A stretch of DNA of 16,345 bases from Desulfobacteraceae bacterium (lineage in GTDB: Bacteria; Desulfobacterota; Desulfobacteria; Desulfobacterales; Desulfobacteraceae), in the NCBI GenBank assembly GCA_030638935.1, contig DAOWDR010000192.1, forward strand, positions 1 through 16,345, in the 5' to 3' direction. The position numbers and the translations under genes are program-made. The notes under the pieces were generated by a model, which was given only the letters and a program-made list of their open reading frames with translations, was not told the DNA's origin and did no database searches. Positions 6,113-14,413 of this stretch are shown here, in pieces (the first letter of the stretch is position 1; each line of letters begins with the position of its first letter).

Positions 6113-9100
6113 TTAATCCTTTTTTAAATTATTGTTTGGTTTACTGATTTTAGGTTTATTGGTGTTGGGTCTACTATTGCTTGATTTATTATTGTTTGGT
6201 TTATTTTTTCTTTTAATTTCACGGGTTTTCCATAAATCATAGAACACCGGAATGATGACCAAGGTCATGATGGTGGAGGAAACCAATCCCCCTACCATGG
6301 GCGCTGCAATACGCTTCATGATCTGGGAACCGGCGCCTGTTCCGTACATGACCGGTAAAAGGCCTATGAGGGTTGTGGCAACGGTCATTATTTTTGGGCG
6401 TACCCTGTCCACGGCCCCTTCTATGATGGATTCATGGAGGTCGTTGGTGGTATTCAACCGGTTTTCTTTTGTTTTTCGCTTAAACACCTCATCCAGGTAG
6501 ACCAGCATGACAATACCGGTCTCCGTGGCAAGACCGGCCAGGGCAATGAACCCAACCCCCACTGCCACGGACATGTTATATCCCAGAATATAAATGAGCC
6601 AGAACCCGCCCACCAGGGCAAAGGGAAGACTGGCCATGACAATGACCACCTCCATGATATTTGCAAAGTGAATATATAAGAGGATAAAGATCAAAACCAG
6701 AGTGGCCGGGATGATTATGTTAAGGGTTTTTCTGGCCTTTTCCATATACTCGTACTGGCCGGACCAGATGAGGGAATAGCCCGGGGGAATATCAATGTTT
6801 TCGTCCACAAGTTTTCTGGCCTGTTTAACATAGGTTCCGATGTCCATGTCTTTTATATCCACGAACACCCAGGCCGTCCGCTTGGAATTTTCGCTTTTAA
6901 TACCGGCCGGACCCTTATGGATGGAAATCTCAGCAAGTTCTGCCAGGGGAACCTGGGCACCGGATGGGGTGGACACAAATACCCGTTTGATACTGTCAAT
7001 ATTGTCCCGAAACTCCCGGTTATAACGCAGGTTGACAGGGTAACGCTCCAGTCCTTCAATGGTATAGGTCACATTCATGCCGCCGATGGCGGTTTTGATG
7101 ACATCCTGGACATCCTGGACCAAAAGGCCGTACCTGGCGATGTTCTCCCGTTTAATGGCAAAATCAAGATAATTGCCGCCAGTGACCCGCTCGGAAAACA
7201 CGGACAAGGTGCCCTTTGTATTTCGAAGCAGGGCTTCAATCTGTTCGCCAATACCGGCAAGAGTTTCAAGGTCCGGGCCCATGATCTTTATACCCACAGG
7301 GGTTTTAATTCCCGTAGACAGCATATCTATCCGTGTTTTTATGGGCATGGTCCAGGCATTGGTAAGTCCGGGGAACTGAACAGCCTTTTCCAGATCATCG
7401 GTGAGTTCCGCCATGGTAATATATCTTTCTTCGGCCAGTATCCATGTAAAAGGGGCCTTTAAAAATCCAGGCCAGTTGTCATAAAACCTATCAATCTTTT
7501 TTTTCCGCCATTCATGGAGGACCTTTCCCCTTACCTGTTCAGGCCAGATCCATGAAAAGGGTGTTGATAGCCAGGCTGGCCAGGCCGCAAAAAACCGGTC
7601 TTTGGGGATCATCTCATACTCCACCAGGGGCCTCAACACGATCACGGTCTCAATCATGGATAGGGGGGCAGGATCCGTGGAGGTCTCTGCCCTGCCGATT
7701 TTTCCCATGACACTCTTAACTTCGGGAAATCGTTTGATAATCTTATCGGTCTGCTGCAAAAGTTCCCTGGCCTTGGTAATGGAAATTCCGGGCAAGGTGG
7801 TGGGCATATAGAGCAGATCCCCTTCGTTAAGGGGCGGCATAAACTCGCTGCCCACCTGACTCATGGGAATCCAGGTCACAGCCACAAAAGCCAGGGCAAG
7901 TAAAACGGTTATTTTCCGCCACTTGAGCACCTTTTTAATCACTGGCAGATAGATCCGGATCAACAACCGATTCAAGGGATTTTTTCTTTCGGGCATGATC
8001 TTCTGGCGGGTAAGGCTCAGACCAAAGAACAGGGATAAAATAAGGGCAAAGACAAGACTTAACCTTGGCAGCTCCAGTCCGGCAACACCTAATATGACCA
8101 CCAAAAGAGGGGGACCGGCAATGGCACCAAACCAGATCCAACCCCTTTGTCCGGGAGAAAGTTTGGGATCCAATGGGGATTCACGGACAAAAAATATCAT
8201 AAGCACCGGGATTATGGTGATGGCCAGAATGGAAGAGGCTGCCATGGCCGTGGTTTTGGTATAGGCCAGGGGCCGGAACAGTCTGCCTGACTGCTCCATG
8301 AGACTGAAGACCGGCAAAAAGGAGACCGTGATGATCAGGAGGCTGAAAAAAAGTGCCGGTCCCACCTCTTTTGAGGCATCCATTATGATCTGGGTATGAC
8401 TCTTTTTTCCTTGGTCCCGCTCCAAATGCTTATGGGCATTTTCCACCATGACAATGGAGGCATCCACCATCACTCCAATGGCAATGGCAATACCCCCCAA
8501 GCTCATGATATTGGCATTTATACCCAAAGGATACATGATCAGAAATGACATCAAGATTCCAACGGGCAAAGTAAAAATGGCCACAAGGGCAGACCTGAAA
8601 TGAAGCAAAAACAGGATGCAGACCAGGGCCACCACGATCATCTCTTCTGTGAGCTTGGTTTTAAGGGTGGAAACAGCACGCTCGATCAGGGCAGACCTAT
8701 CGTATCCGCTGACAATTTCAACCCCGGGAGGCAATCCTTTTTCCAGTTCTTTTAACTTTATTTTAACTCGCTCTATCACCTCCCGGGCATTTTCCTTGAA
8801 CCGCATGATCACAATACCGCCGACACTTTCCCCCTCTCCGTTCCATTCAAGAATCCCCCGCCGCAGTTCCGGACCGATGCCGATACTGGCAACATCCTTG
8901 AGCAGGACGGGAGTACCCTTATTATCAAAGGAGACGGCAATATTTTCAATATCTGACAGGGAAGAAATATAGCCCAGGCCCCGGACCATGAATTCGGATT
9001 CCCCCATCTCAATGAGACGTCCACCCACATCTGCATTGGAGCGCTGGATTGCGGCCTTAATTTTTTGAATGGGAATATTGTAGGATAAAAGCTTGTTGGG

Positions 9101-9676
9101 ATCCACCTCAACCTGGTATTGCTTGACAAAGCCGCCAATGCTGGCCACCTCGGATACCCCGGGAACAGCTGTCAATTCATACCGGAGAAACCAATCCTGG
9201 ATGGAGCGCAGGCTGGCCAGGTCATTTTTGCCTGTGGTGTCCTTGAGCACATATTGGTAGACCCAACCCACCCCAGTGGCATCTGGACCTAGGCTGGGTG
9301 TAACGCCTTGGGGCAGGCGGCCTGCCACAAAATTTAAATACTCCATGACCCTTGATCTTGCCCAGTAAATATCTGTGCCGTCTTCAAAAATCAGGTAGAC
9401 AAAGGAAACCCCGAAAAAAGAATAACCCCGTACCACCTTGGCAAAGGGGACGCTGAGCATGGCCGTTGTCAGGGGATAAGTAACCTGGTCCTCCACCACC
9501 TCCGGGGCCTGGCCCGGATATTGGGTATAAATAATAACCTGGACGTCGGAAAGGTCGGGAATTGCGTCCAGGGGTGTGTTGACCATGGCCAAGATCCCCC
9601 CGGCAATGACGAACAGGGTGGCCAGGATCACCATGAATTTATTGTATATGGACCACTCGATGATTTTATCTATCAC
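6113..9676 (-). CDS. cusA: CusA-like heavy-metal RND efflux pump, Cu(I)/Ag(I) type
   Basis: Inner-membrane proton-driven pump of the HME-RND family, 1187 residues against about 1047 for E. coli CusA. The N-terminus (NTPLDAIPDLSDVQVI, GPDATGVGW) and TM4 with D405 and E412 (GVMVDASIVMVENAHK) are typical. The three Met of the CusA metal site are present: M624 (NEGDLLYMP), M674 (APLSMIET) and M785 (TRIDMLSTG), favouring monovalent copper or silver over divalent metals. Extra length comes from a hydrophobic insert at residues 509-556, a Trp-rich insert at about 687-752, and a Lys/Asn-rich tail from 1154. The start is GTG at 9676, with GGGAGA 8 bases upstream; an ATG 5 bases before it runs at once into a stop. 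The gene lies 15 bases after the adaptor gene. Confidence 0.95.
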   Translation of the reverse strand: MIDKIIEWSIYNKFMVILATLFVIAGGILAMVNTPLDAIPDLSDVQVIIYTQYPGQAPEVVEDQVTYPLTTAMLSVPFAKVVRGYSFFGVSFVYLIFEDGTDIYWARSRVMEYLNFVAGRLPQGVTPSLGPDATGVGWVYQYVLKDTTGKNDLASLRSIQDWFLRYELTAVPGVSEVASIGGFVKQYQVEVDPNKLLSYNIPIQKIKAAIQRSNADVGGRLIEMGESEFMVRGLGYISSLSDIENIAVSFDNKGTPVLLKDVASIGIGPELRRGILEWNGEGESVGGIVIMRFKENAREVIERVKIKLKELEKGLPPGVEIVSGYDRSALIERAVSTLKTKLTEEMIVVALVCILFLLHFRSALVAIFTLPVGILMSFLIMYPLGINANIMSLGGIAIAIGVMVDASIVMVENAHKHLERDQGKKSHTQIIMDASKEVGPALFFSLLIITVSFLPVFSLMEQSGRLFRPLAYTKTTAMAASSILAITIIPVLMIFFVRESPLDPKLSPGQRGWIWFGAIAGPPLLVVILGVAGLELPRLSLVFALILSLFFGLSLTRQKIMPERKNPLNRLLIRIYLPVIKKVLKWRKITVLLALAFVAVTWIPMSQVGSEFMPPLNEGDLLYMPTTLPGISITKARELLQQTDKIIKRFPEVKSVMGKIGRAETSTDPAPLSMIETVIVLRPLVEYEMIPKDRFFAAWPAWLSTPFSWIWPEQVRGKVLHEWRKKKIDRFYDNWPGFLKAPFTWILAEERYITMAELTDDLEKAVQFPGLTNAWTMPIKTRIDMLSTGIKTPVGIKIMGPDLETLAGIGEQIEALLRNTKGTLSVFSERVTGGNYLDFAIKRENIARYGLLVQDVQDVIKTAIGGMNVTYTIEGLERYPVNLRYNREFRDNIDSIKRVFVSTPSGAQVPLAELAEISIHKGPAGIKSENSKRTAWVFVDIKDMDIGTYVKQARKLVDENIDIPPGYSLIWSGQYEYMEKARKTLNIIIPATLVLIFILLYIHFANIMEVVIVMASLPFALVGGFWLIYILGYNMSVAVGVGFIALAGLATETGIVMLVYLDEVFKRKTKENRLNTTNDLHESIIEGAVDRVRPKIMTVATTLIGLLPVMYGTGAGSQIMKRIAAPMVGGLVSSTIMTLVIIPVFYDLWKTREIKRKNKPNNNKSSNSRPNTNKPKISKPNNNLKKD

Positions 9677-9691
9677 AACATTTTCTCCCTT

Positions 9692-11227
9692 TTATTCCAT
9701 GTCCTTGAAAAAATCCTCTTTGGATTCCATGTCCTCAAAAAATTCATCTTCCCGGCCTGATCCCTGGTATGGATCTGGGCCCGACCCTGTCTTTTTTGAA
9801 GGGGATTTGGCCTTGATCATCTTCTGGATCGCTTCTTTTAGTTTGGATTCCGAATCCAGTAAAAACTGTCCTGACACAACAACGGTCTCCCCTTTTGCAA
9901 GCCCCGTGATAATTTCAACCTTTCCGTCATCCAGATGAATGCCGGTGGTAACTTGTCTGGGAGAAAATTTCCCCCCACCTCGGGCCAGAAAAACCAGTTT
10001 TTTATCACCCGAATGGATGACAGCCTCGGAGGCAATAAATAACCCTTGCCTGTCTGTTCCGGTCATAATTTTGATTTTTGCAAACATGTCTGGTTTTAAG
10101 GCCATATCCCTGTTTTCAAATTCAATGCGAACCACCACATCCCGGGTTTTTGGCTGGAGATAGGGAAAGATATAGGCAATCTTGCCCCTATACACCCTGT
10201 CCGGCTGATATGACAGGGTCATGGTGACAATTTGCCCCTCATGGACCAGGGTCTGCTCATATTCAAAAATATGGGCCTCAACCCAGACAGAGGAAAGATC
10301 GGATATGGTAAAAAGACTGGCACCGGGTTTGACAAAGGCGCCCTGGAGCACATTTTTTTGGGTCACCACTCCCTGGAAGGGGGATCTTACCTTCAGGCTT
10401 TTTTGAACCGACCCGCTCTTTTCCATGGCAGCTATTTCTTTGTCTGCAATATCAAAATAGGTGAGCCGCTTTCTGGCCGAGGCCAATAGTTCTTTGTTCA
10501 GGGAGGTTCTATTTTGTTGATAATTTTGATAGACAGATAAATATTCTTCCTGGGAAGCCAGCAGGGAGGGAGAATAAATTTCATACAGGGGCTGACCCTT
10601 TTCAACAAAAAAACCTGTATAATCGGCATAAAGCTTTTCAATCCACCCGCCTGCCTTCTGGCTGACAATGCCGGTCCTTGTTTCGTCATAGGTGATGTGG
10701 CCATAGGTTTTGATGGTGTGGTTCAAAGGGCCTTTTTCCACAATTTGAGTCCTAAGCCCCATGTTCTGCTCAACCACAGGATCAATCTTAATATCCACCC
10801 CACCCACAATTTCATCCTCGTATACAGGCACTAGATCCATACCCATCCGACTTTTTCCGGACTGTTCATAGATTTCCCCGGGATCCATGGGTGCTTTCCA
10901 ATACACAATTTTCCGTTGGGAAGGTTGAGAATCCCCCGGTACCTCATCTTCGTACACCGGCACAAGATCCATACCCATCTTGCTTTTTCCAGGTTCCTCA
11001 TAGATCTCCATGGGATCCATGGGGGCCCGCCAATAAATTGCCTTTGGCTGGGTTGTTCCTTGTTTTTCCAAAGCCATGTCAGGGGCTTGCCCTTTTCCAG
11101 CCTGGACTGTTCTTTCCATAGGGGCGGCAAAAAATTTAACCAGGCCAATGGTGACGGCTCCTGTAACCAGGGAAGTTATGAGAATTGTAATCAATAGAAG
11201 CTGTGTAATATTTTTTTTATCAGTCAT
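9692..11227 (-). CDS. cusB: CusB-like periplasmic adaptor with tandem heavy-metal-binding motifs
   Basis: Membrane-fusion protein joining the RND pump to an outer-membrane channel, 511 residues. An N-terminal anchor helix spans about 9-31. Two copies of a Cys-free heavy-metal-binding motif follow: YWRAPMDPMEIYEEPGKSKM at 65-84 and YWKAPMDPGEIYEQSGKSRM at 109-128, each continuing GMDLVPVYEDE. Then come the HlyD-type core (GGWIEKLYADYTGFFVEKGQPLYEIYSPSLLASQEEY, about 193-230), a helical hairpin, the lipoyl return (KVRSPFQGVVTQKNVLQGAFVKPG), and beta-barrel and membrane-proximal domains up to about residue 467. The C-terminal tail is acidic with a doubled 10-residue unit. The Met-rich motif supports a copper/silver role. 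It lies 26 bases after the second outer-membrane gene and 15 before cusA. Confidence 0.92.
   Translation of the reverse strand: MTDKKNITQLLLITILITSLVTGAVTIGLVKFFAAPMERTVQAGKGQAPDMALEKQGTTQPKAIYWRAPMDPMEIYEEPGKSKMGMDLVPVYEDEVPGDSQPSQRKIVYWKAPMDPGEIYEQSGKSRMGMDLVPVYEDEIVGGVDIKIDPVVEQNMGLRTQIVEKGPLNHTIKTYGHITYDETRTGIVSQKAGGWIEKLYADYTGFFVEKGQPLYEIYSPSLLASQEEYLSVYQNYQQNRTSLNKELLASARKRLTYFDIADKEIAAMEKSGSVQKSLKVRSPFQGVVTQKNVLQGAFVKPGASLFTISDLSSVWVEAHIFEYEQTLVHEGQIVTMTLSYQPDRVYRGKIAYIFPYLQPKTRDVVVRIEFENRDMALKPDMFAKIKIMTGTDRQGLFIASEAVIHSGDKKLVFLARGGGKFSPRQVTTGIHLDDGKVEIITGLAKGETVVVSGQFLLDSESKLKEAIQKMIKAKSPSKKTGSGPDPYQGSGREDEFFEDMESKEDFFKDME
9694..9750 (-). repeat. Two-copy 30-bp tandem repeat in the cusB 3' end
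   Basis: ATTCCATGTCCT occurs at 9694-9705 and 9724-9735 (+ strand), inside a 30-bp unit of which the second copy is similar. It encodes the acidic C-terminal units DEFFEDMESK and EDFFKDME. Confidence 0.7.
10814..11038 (-). repeat. Tandem heavy-metal-binding motif duplication in CusB
   Basis: Residues 64-94 and 108-138 of the adaptor are clear copies sharing YW-AP-M-DP...EIYE...GKS...MGMDLVPVYEDE. They correspond to the variant of the HMBD family in which Cys and His are absent and Met remains. The duplication is also visible in DNA, with similar text around 10830-10880 and 10950-11000. Confidence 0.85.
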
Positions 11228-11253
11228 TATTTTTTCCCCGTAAATGTTAAATT

Positions 11254-12819
11254 TTACAAACTTTTTCCCATCACCCGTTCAAGTGCGGCAATGGACGAAC
11301 CAAGGCCGCTTTTTTTCCTGGCAATGGTCAATTTTACCCCAAGCCAGAAGGTATAGGAGTCAATGGCCTGGGAAAAGGGAATTGATCCTGATTCATACTC
11401 CCTGTCAGACACATCCAGGGCAGCTTTTGACAAGGGCAGTATCTTTTTTTCATACAAAGACAATTCCCGTCTGTTTTTATCCACCATAAACCAGGCCCCA
11501 TGCACCATTCTGTCCGTGGTCTTTTCTTCCTTGGTACGTGTTTGCTTCAGGCTTGACAGGTTTTGCCTTGTCTGATTCAGCCAGGGCTCATCCTGACCAT
11601 ACCAGGATTTTTTGGGCTGGTTATTTTTCATGGCAGCCATGGTTTTTTCAGGAAAGGCAGTCCTGGGTGCACCGGTTCCTGTGTTGACCGCATCGTTTTC
11701 ATAGGTAGAAAGCCCCAGGGTAAACGGCTCATGCACCATTAATTCAGCCATTTGGATCATGTTTTCAAGTTTGCTGATCCCATGCCCGATGACCTTTAAT
11801 TCCTGACGATTTTTCCTGGCAATGGGATAAAGGGATTTTGGCAACCCTATTTCTTTGTTAACCGGTGATTTGGCAACCCTGCCCACCCTTGTTCCCGCCG
11901 GCAGGTTCAAAAGTTCAAGGAGAGATGCTTCAACATTCCTACGCCGGGAAACCAGGGTGGCAAGGTCTTGGATAAGCAATTCCACCTTGATGTTGATTTT
12001 AATGATATCCTGGAAACTGGTTCTGCCGCTTTTATACAAGATAGTGGCAACATCCTTCAGCCTGTTCAGGGCATCAATGGTTTCATCAGTAATCTTTTGG
12101 GATTCATCCAGGTAAACCAGGTCCCAATAGCTTTTCCGGGCCCGGGTGATTACCTCTCTTTGTACAATATTCATTTTCTCAACGGCAATGGCCACCTGCT
12201 CTTTTATAATCCTCCCCTTTAACCCGGTAAGCCCTGGAAAAGGCCAGCTTTTGCCAATCCCCTTCATGGAAACAGGACCGGCCTGGTTGGTAATCCCCTT
12301 GGTAATCCCGCCATACTGCTTTAAGGCGTCATCCAAGCCCATGATCTGATCATAGGATAATAGTTCTGCTGCCACCTTCTTTTGGGCGGCAATCACCCCG
12401 GGATTTACCAGGGCTGTGAGAATCTCTATCTCCTTTAACACCAGTTTCCTGCCAATCCAGGTGATGATGCCTGAAGAATCCGTTGAAAAATTATTTGTCA
12501 GATCCCCAAGTTTTTTATACAAAACAGGATCATAGTCGGATAAAAATAAAACAGCCTTGGTATCCAGAATATTTTCCTGAACCTTTTTCAATGCCTGGAT
12601 TTGGAAACCAGTCGAATTCAGGTCCAGCTTTATTTCCTTCAAAATATGTGTTTCCTTTGTTTTAGGTTCCACAAATTTTGTAAAAAAATCCGGCGGAGTA
12701 TAGTTTTGTATCTCTTTGTTCATCCGGGCATAGTTTGCAAAGGCCAATCCAGGGAAAAACAAAATAAATAACAGGACCATCGGAAACGGTATCAAAGGAT
12801 TGCTTAGTTTAATTTTCAT
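11254..12819 (-). CDS. TolC-family outer-membrane factor, second copy
   Basis: Outer-membrane channel-type protein, 521 residues, with a signal peptide (1-28, cleavage after AFA). The long helical repeats typical of TolC proteins are visible: KSYWDLVYLDESQKITDETIDALNRLKD and later RQNLSSLKQTRTKEEKTTDR...EKKILPLSKAALDVSDREYESGSIPFSQAIDSY. A likely beta-barrel segment, FTLGLSTYENDAVNTGTGAP, lies between them. The start ATG 12819 overlaps the end of the first TolC-family gene by 11 bases, with AAGGAAA before it, so translation is coupled. Only modest similarity to the first copy is apparent by eye, so this is not a recent duplication. Confidence 0.85.
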   Translation of the reverse strand: MKIKLSNPLIPFPMVLLFILFFPGLAFANYARMNKEIQNYTPPDFFTKFVEPKTKETHILKEIKLDLNSTGFQIQALKKVQENILDTKAVLFLSDYDPVLYKKLGDLTNNFSTDSSGIITWIGRKLVLKEIEILTALVNPGVIAAQKKVAAELLSYDQIMGLDDALKQYGGITKGITNQAGPVSMKGIGKSWPFPGLTGLKGRIIKEQVAIAVEKMNIVQREVITRARKSYWDLVYLDESQKITDETIDALNRLKDVATILYKSGRTSFQDIIKINIKVELLIQDLATLVSRRRNVEASLLELLNLPAGTRVGRVAKSPVNKEIGLPKSLYPIARKNRQELKVIGHGISKLENMIQMAELMVHEPFTLGLSTYENDAVNTGTGAPRTAFPEKTMAAMKNNQPKKSWYGQDEPWLNQTRQNLSSLKQTRTKEEKTTDRMVHGAWFMVDKNRRELSLYEKKILPLSKAALDVSDREYESGSIPFSQAIDSYTFWLGVKLTIARKKSGLGSSIAALERVMGKSL

Positions 12820-14152
12820 GGGAAATTTCCTTTGGGGTCTGATCCGATTTTACATTTAAGACCACCCCGGCCATCTGTTCCAAGCGGACAAGGGCCTGGC
12901 TGTAATCCGTCCCTGCCCTGGCAAGGGACAATTGAAAATTATAGGCTGTGGCCTGGACTTCCAGAAAATCAGAAAAACTTCCCTCCCCTTCCTGGAACCA
13001 GGTTTCCGCTGTTTGAACCGAAGCCAGTGCCTGGGGGATAAGCTGATTTTCATAGAGGGTCATCAACCGTTTTGAATTCTTAAGTTTAAACCATAGCCGG
13101 CTGATCCGTTCCTTGATCTGGTTGGCGGTGATGCGCTTGTCAGCCCTGGCCTTTTCCCTTCTTGCCAGGGCCCTGGCATTCCGGCTCTTGTTTTTTCCAA
13201 ACCAAAGGGGAAGATTCAAACCCAACTGGATACCCAGGGCATCATCTCCTGCATTGCCTGGGGGATTGGCCACCTCCGGCCGGCCGATGCCTGCATAAAA
13301 AAGACCCAGTTTAAAGGAAGGCAGGTTCTCAAATCTGGACAGCCGGATGGCCTCATTGGATTTTTCAATGGTTTCATCGGCAATAAGAATATCTTCCTGG
13401 TGCAGCATGGCAAGATCGTAAATCTCCTTGAGGGAATAGGCTATATCCCTTGCAACAATATTTTTGGCCCTGCCCAAAGAGGCATCCGGGACCCGGTTCA
13501 AAAGGGTGTTGATCCTCGTCTTTTGTGTTTGTTCCAGCTCCTGGAACAACAGGATATCATATTGGATCTGGGCTGTCTGGGCCCGGGCCCGGGACACATC
13601 ATAAAAATAAGCCTTGTCCCGGGCATAGGCATTCTTACCGATTTTAGAAAGACTGATATTCAGATCAAGGTTGGCTCCTGCCACCGCAATTGCCGTCTGG
13701 ATATAGGCAAGTTCATAATAAGCCAAAGCCACCTGGGTCACCATGGACTTTATGGTTTTATCAAGCTTTAGTTTTGAGATGTTCACATCCGCCGCCAAAA
13801 CCTTTCCCCGCTGGGCAAGGGTACCGGGAAAGGGGATGGCCTGGGACAGGGTCAGGTTCCAGTCCTGGGGACCAAGCCGGGTCTCAATGGGAGAGGGAAA
13901 ATAGGTGGTGGTCAACTTTGGGTCTGGGTAACTTTTCCCGATCCTGTAATTTTCAATAAAGATCTGCCAGGATTCCTTTGATGCAATAATGGACGGGTTG
14001 CTCAAATAGGCAAATTCAAGCAGATCCGGCAATAGCAGATGGGAAAACCGGGTTTCAATTTCCGTACGTGCCCCGTCATTGCCATGGGACTGATCTAGGA
14101 AAACCAAGGACAGTCCCGACAAGAAAATTACCATTAAGATCATCTGTCTCAT
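12809..14152 (-). CDS. cusC: TolC-family (CusC-like) outer-membrane factor, first gene of the operon
   Basis: Outer-membrane channel of the tripartite efflux system, 447 residues from the chosen start. The signal peptide is MRQMILMVIFLSGLSLVFLD. Typical features are NPSIIASKESW, PDPKLTTTYFPSP, GPQDWNLTLSQAIPFPGTLAQRGKV, the coiled-coil helices, and a second half ending WFQEGEGSFSDFLEVQATAYNFQLSLARAGTDYSQALVRLEQMAGV. The frame is open upstream to 14221, but ATG 14152 has AAGAGG 7 bases before it and begins the signal sequence directly, while the longer form would put 23 mostly polar residues in front. The gene overlaps the next one by 11 bases. Confidence 0.85.
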   Translation of the reverse strand: MRQMILMVIFLSGLSLVFLDQSHGNDGARTEIETRFSHLLLPDLLEFAYLSNPSIIASKESWQIFIENYRIGKSYPDPKLTTTYFPSPIETRLGPQDWNLTLSQAIPFPGTLAQRGKVLAADVNISKLKLDKTIKSMVTQVALAYYELAYIQTAIAVAGANLDLNISLSKIGKNAYARDKAYFYDVSRARAQTAQIQYDILLFQELEQTQKTRINTLLNRVPDASLGRAKNIVARDIAYSLKEIYDLAMLHQEDILIADETIEKSNEAIRLSRFENLPSFKLGLFYAGIGRPEVANPPGNAGDDALGIQLGLNLPLWFGKNKSRNARALARREKARADKRITANQIKERISRLWFKLKNSKRLMTLYENQLIPQALASVQTAETWFQEGEGSFSDFLEVQATAYNFQLSLARAGTDYSQALVRLEQMAGVVLNVKSDQTPKEISHEN

Positions 14153-14243
14153 TTTACATCCTCTTGGATTCATATAAAAAAATACCTGTTTCATGTTCAT
14201 CACCCATTTTCCGGTCCACATCCGGAACTTATACAGAGGATAG

Positions 14244-14259
14244 AGCAGAATTCATGCCA
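14244..14259 (-). promoter_or_regulatory. Candidate sigma-54 promoter of the cus-like operon
   Basis: Read on the - strand, TGGCATGAATTCTGCT matches the sigma-54 consensus TGGCACG-N4-TTGCW with two differences. The invariant GG (14258-14257) and GC (14246-14245) are exactly 10 bases apart. The predicted start is near 14233, leaving a leader of about 80 bases before ATG 14152. A TATAAT at 14293-14288 (- strand) is a rival -10 box but has no good -35 at 17 bases. Confidence 0.55.
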
Positions 14260-14328
14260 GATTATTTTAACCTGGATAACTCAATGAAATTATAAGAAAA
14301 ACGAAAAAGACAGGTTGGAAACAGATGA

Positions 14329-14376
14329 ATACCTGTAGAATATTCTACAGGTATATTGAATATTCTACAATATACC
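14329..14376. promoter_or_regulatory. Twin palindromic operator or enhancer sites upstream of the efflux operon
   Basis: A perfect 26-bp palindrome spans 14329-14354, with half-site ATACCTGTAGAAT. It overlaps a second inverted repeat with arms GGTATATTG (14350-14358) and CAATATACC (14368-14376). Each contains GAATATTC (14338-14345 and 14358-14365) and, on the - strand, TGTAGAATATTC. The two GAATATTC centres are exactly 20 bp apart, about two helical turns, so bound dimers would lie on the same face. They sit about 110 and 130 bp upstream of the predicted sigma-54 start, a usual place for an enhancer-binding activator. The regulator itself is not in the window. Confidence 0.7.
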
Positions 14377-14413
14377 TTCCGGGCAAGGACCCAAGAATAG
14401 ACCCAAGGATAAA

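Noticed and set aside
14329..14376. Terminator of the cyclase gene
   Set aside because: The palindromes are AT-rich, the first has no loop and no T-run follows on the - strand; shared cores 20 bp apart fit protein binding sites better.
14371..14389. CueR/MerR-like box (ACCTTCC...CAAGG)
   Set aside because: The right half does not match GGAAGGT, and no MerR-type promoter spacing fits around it.
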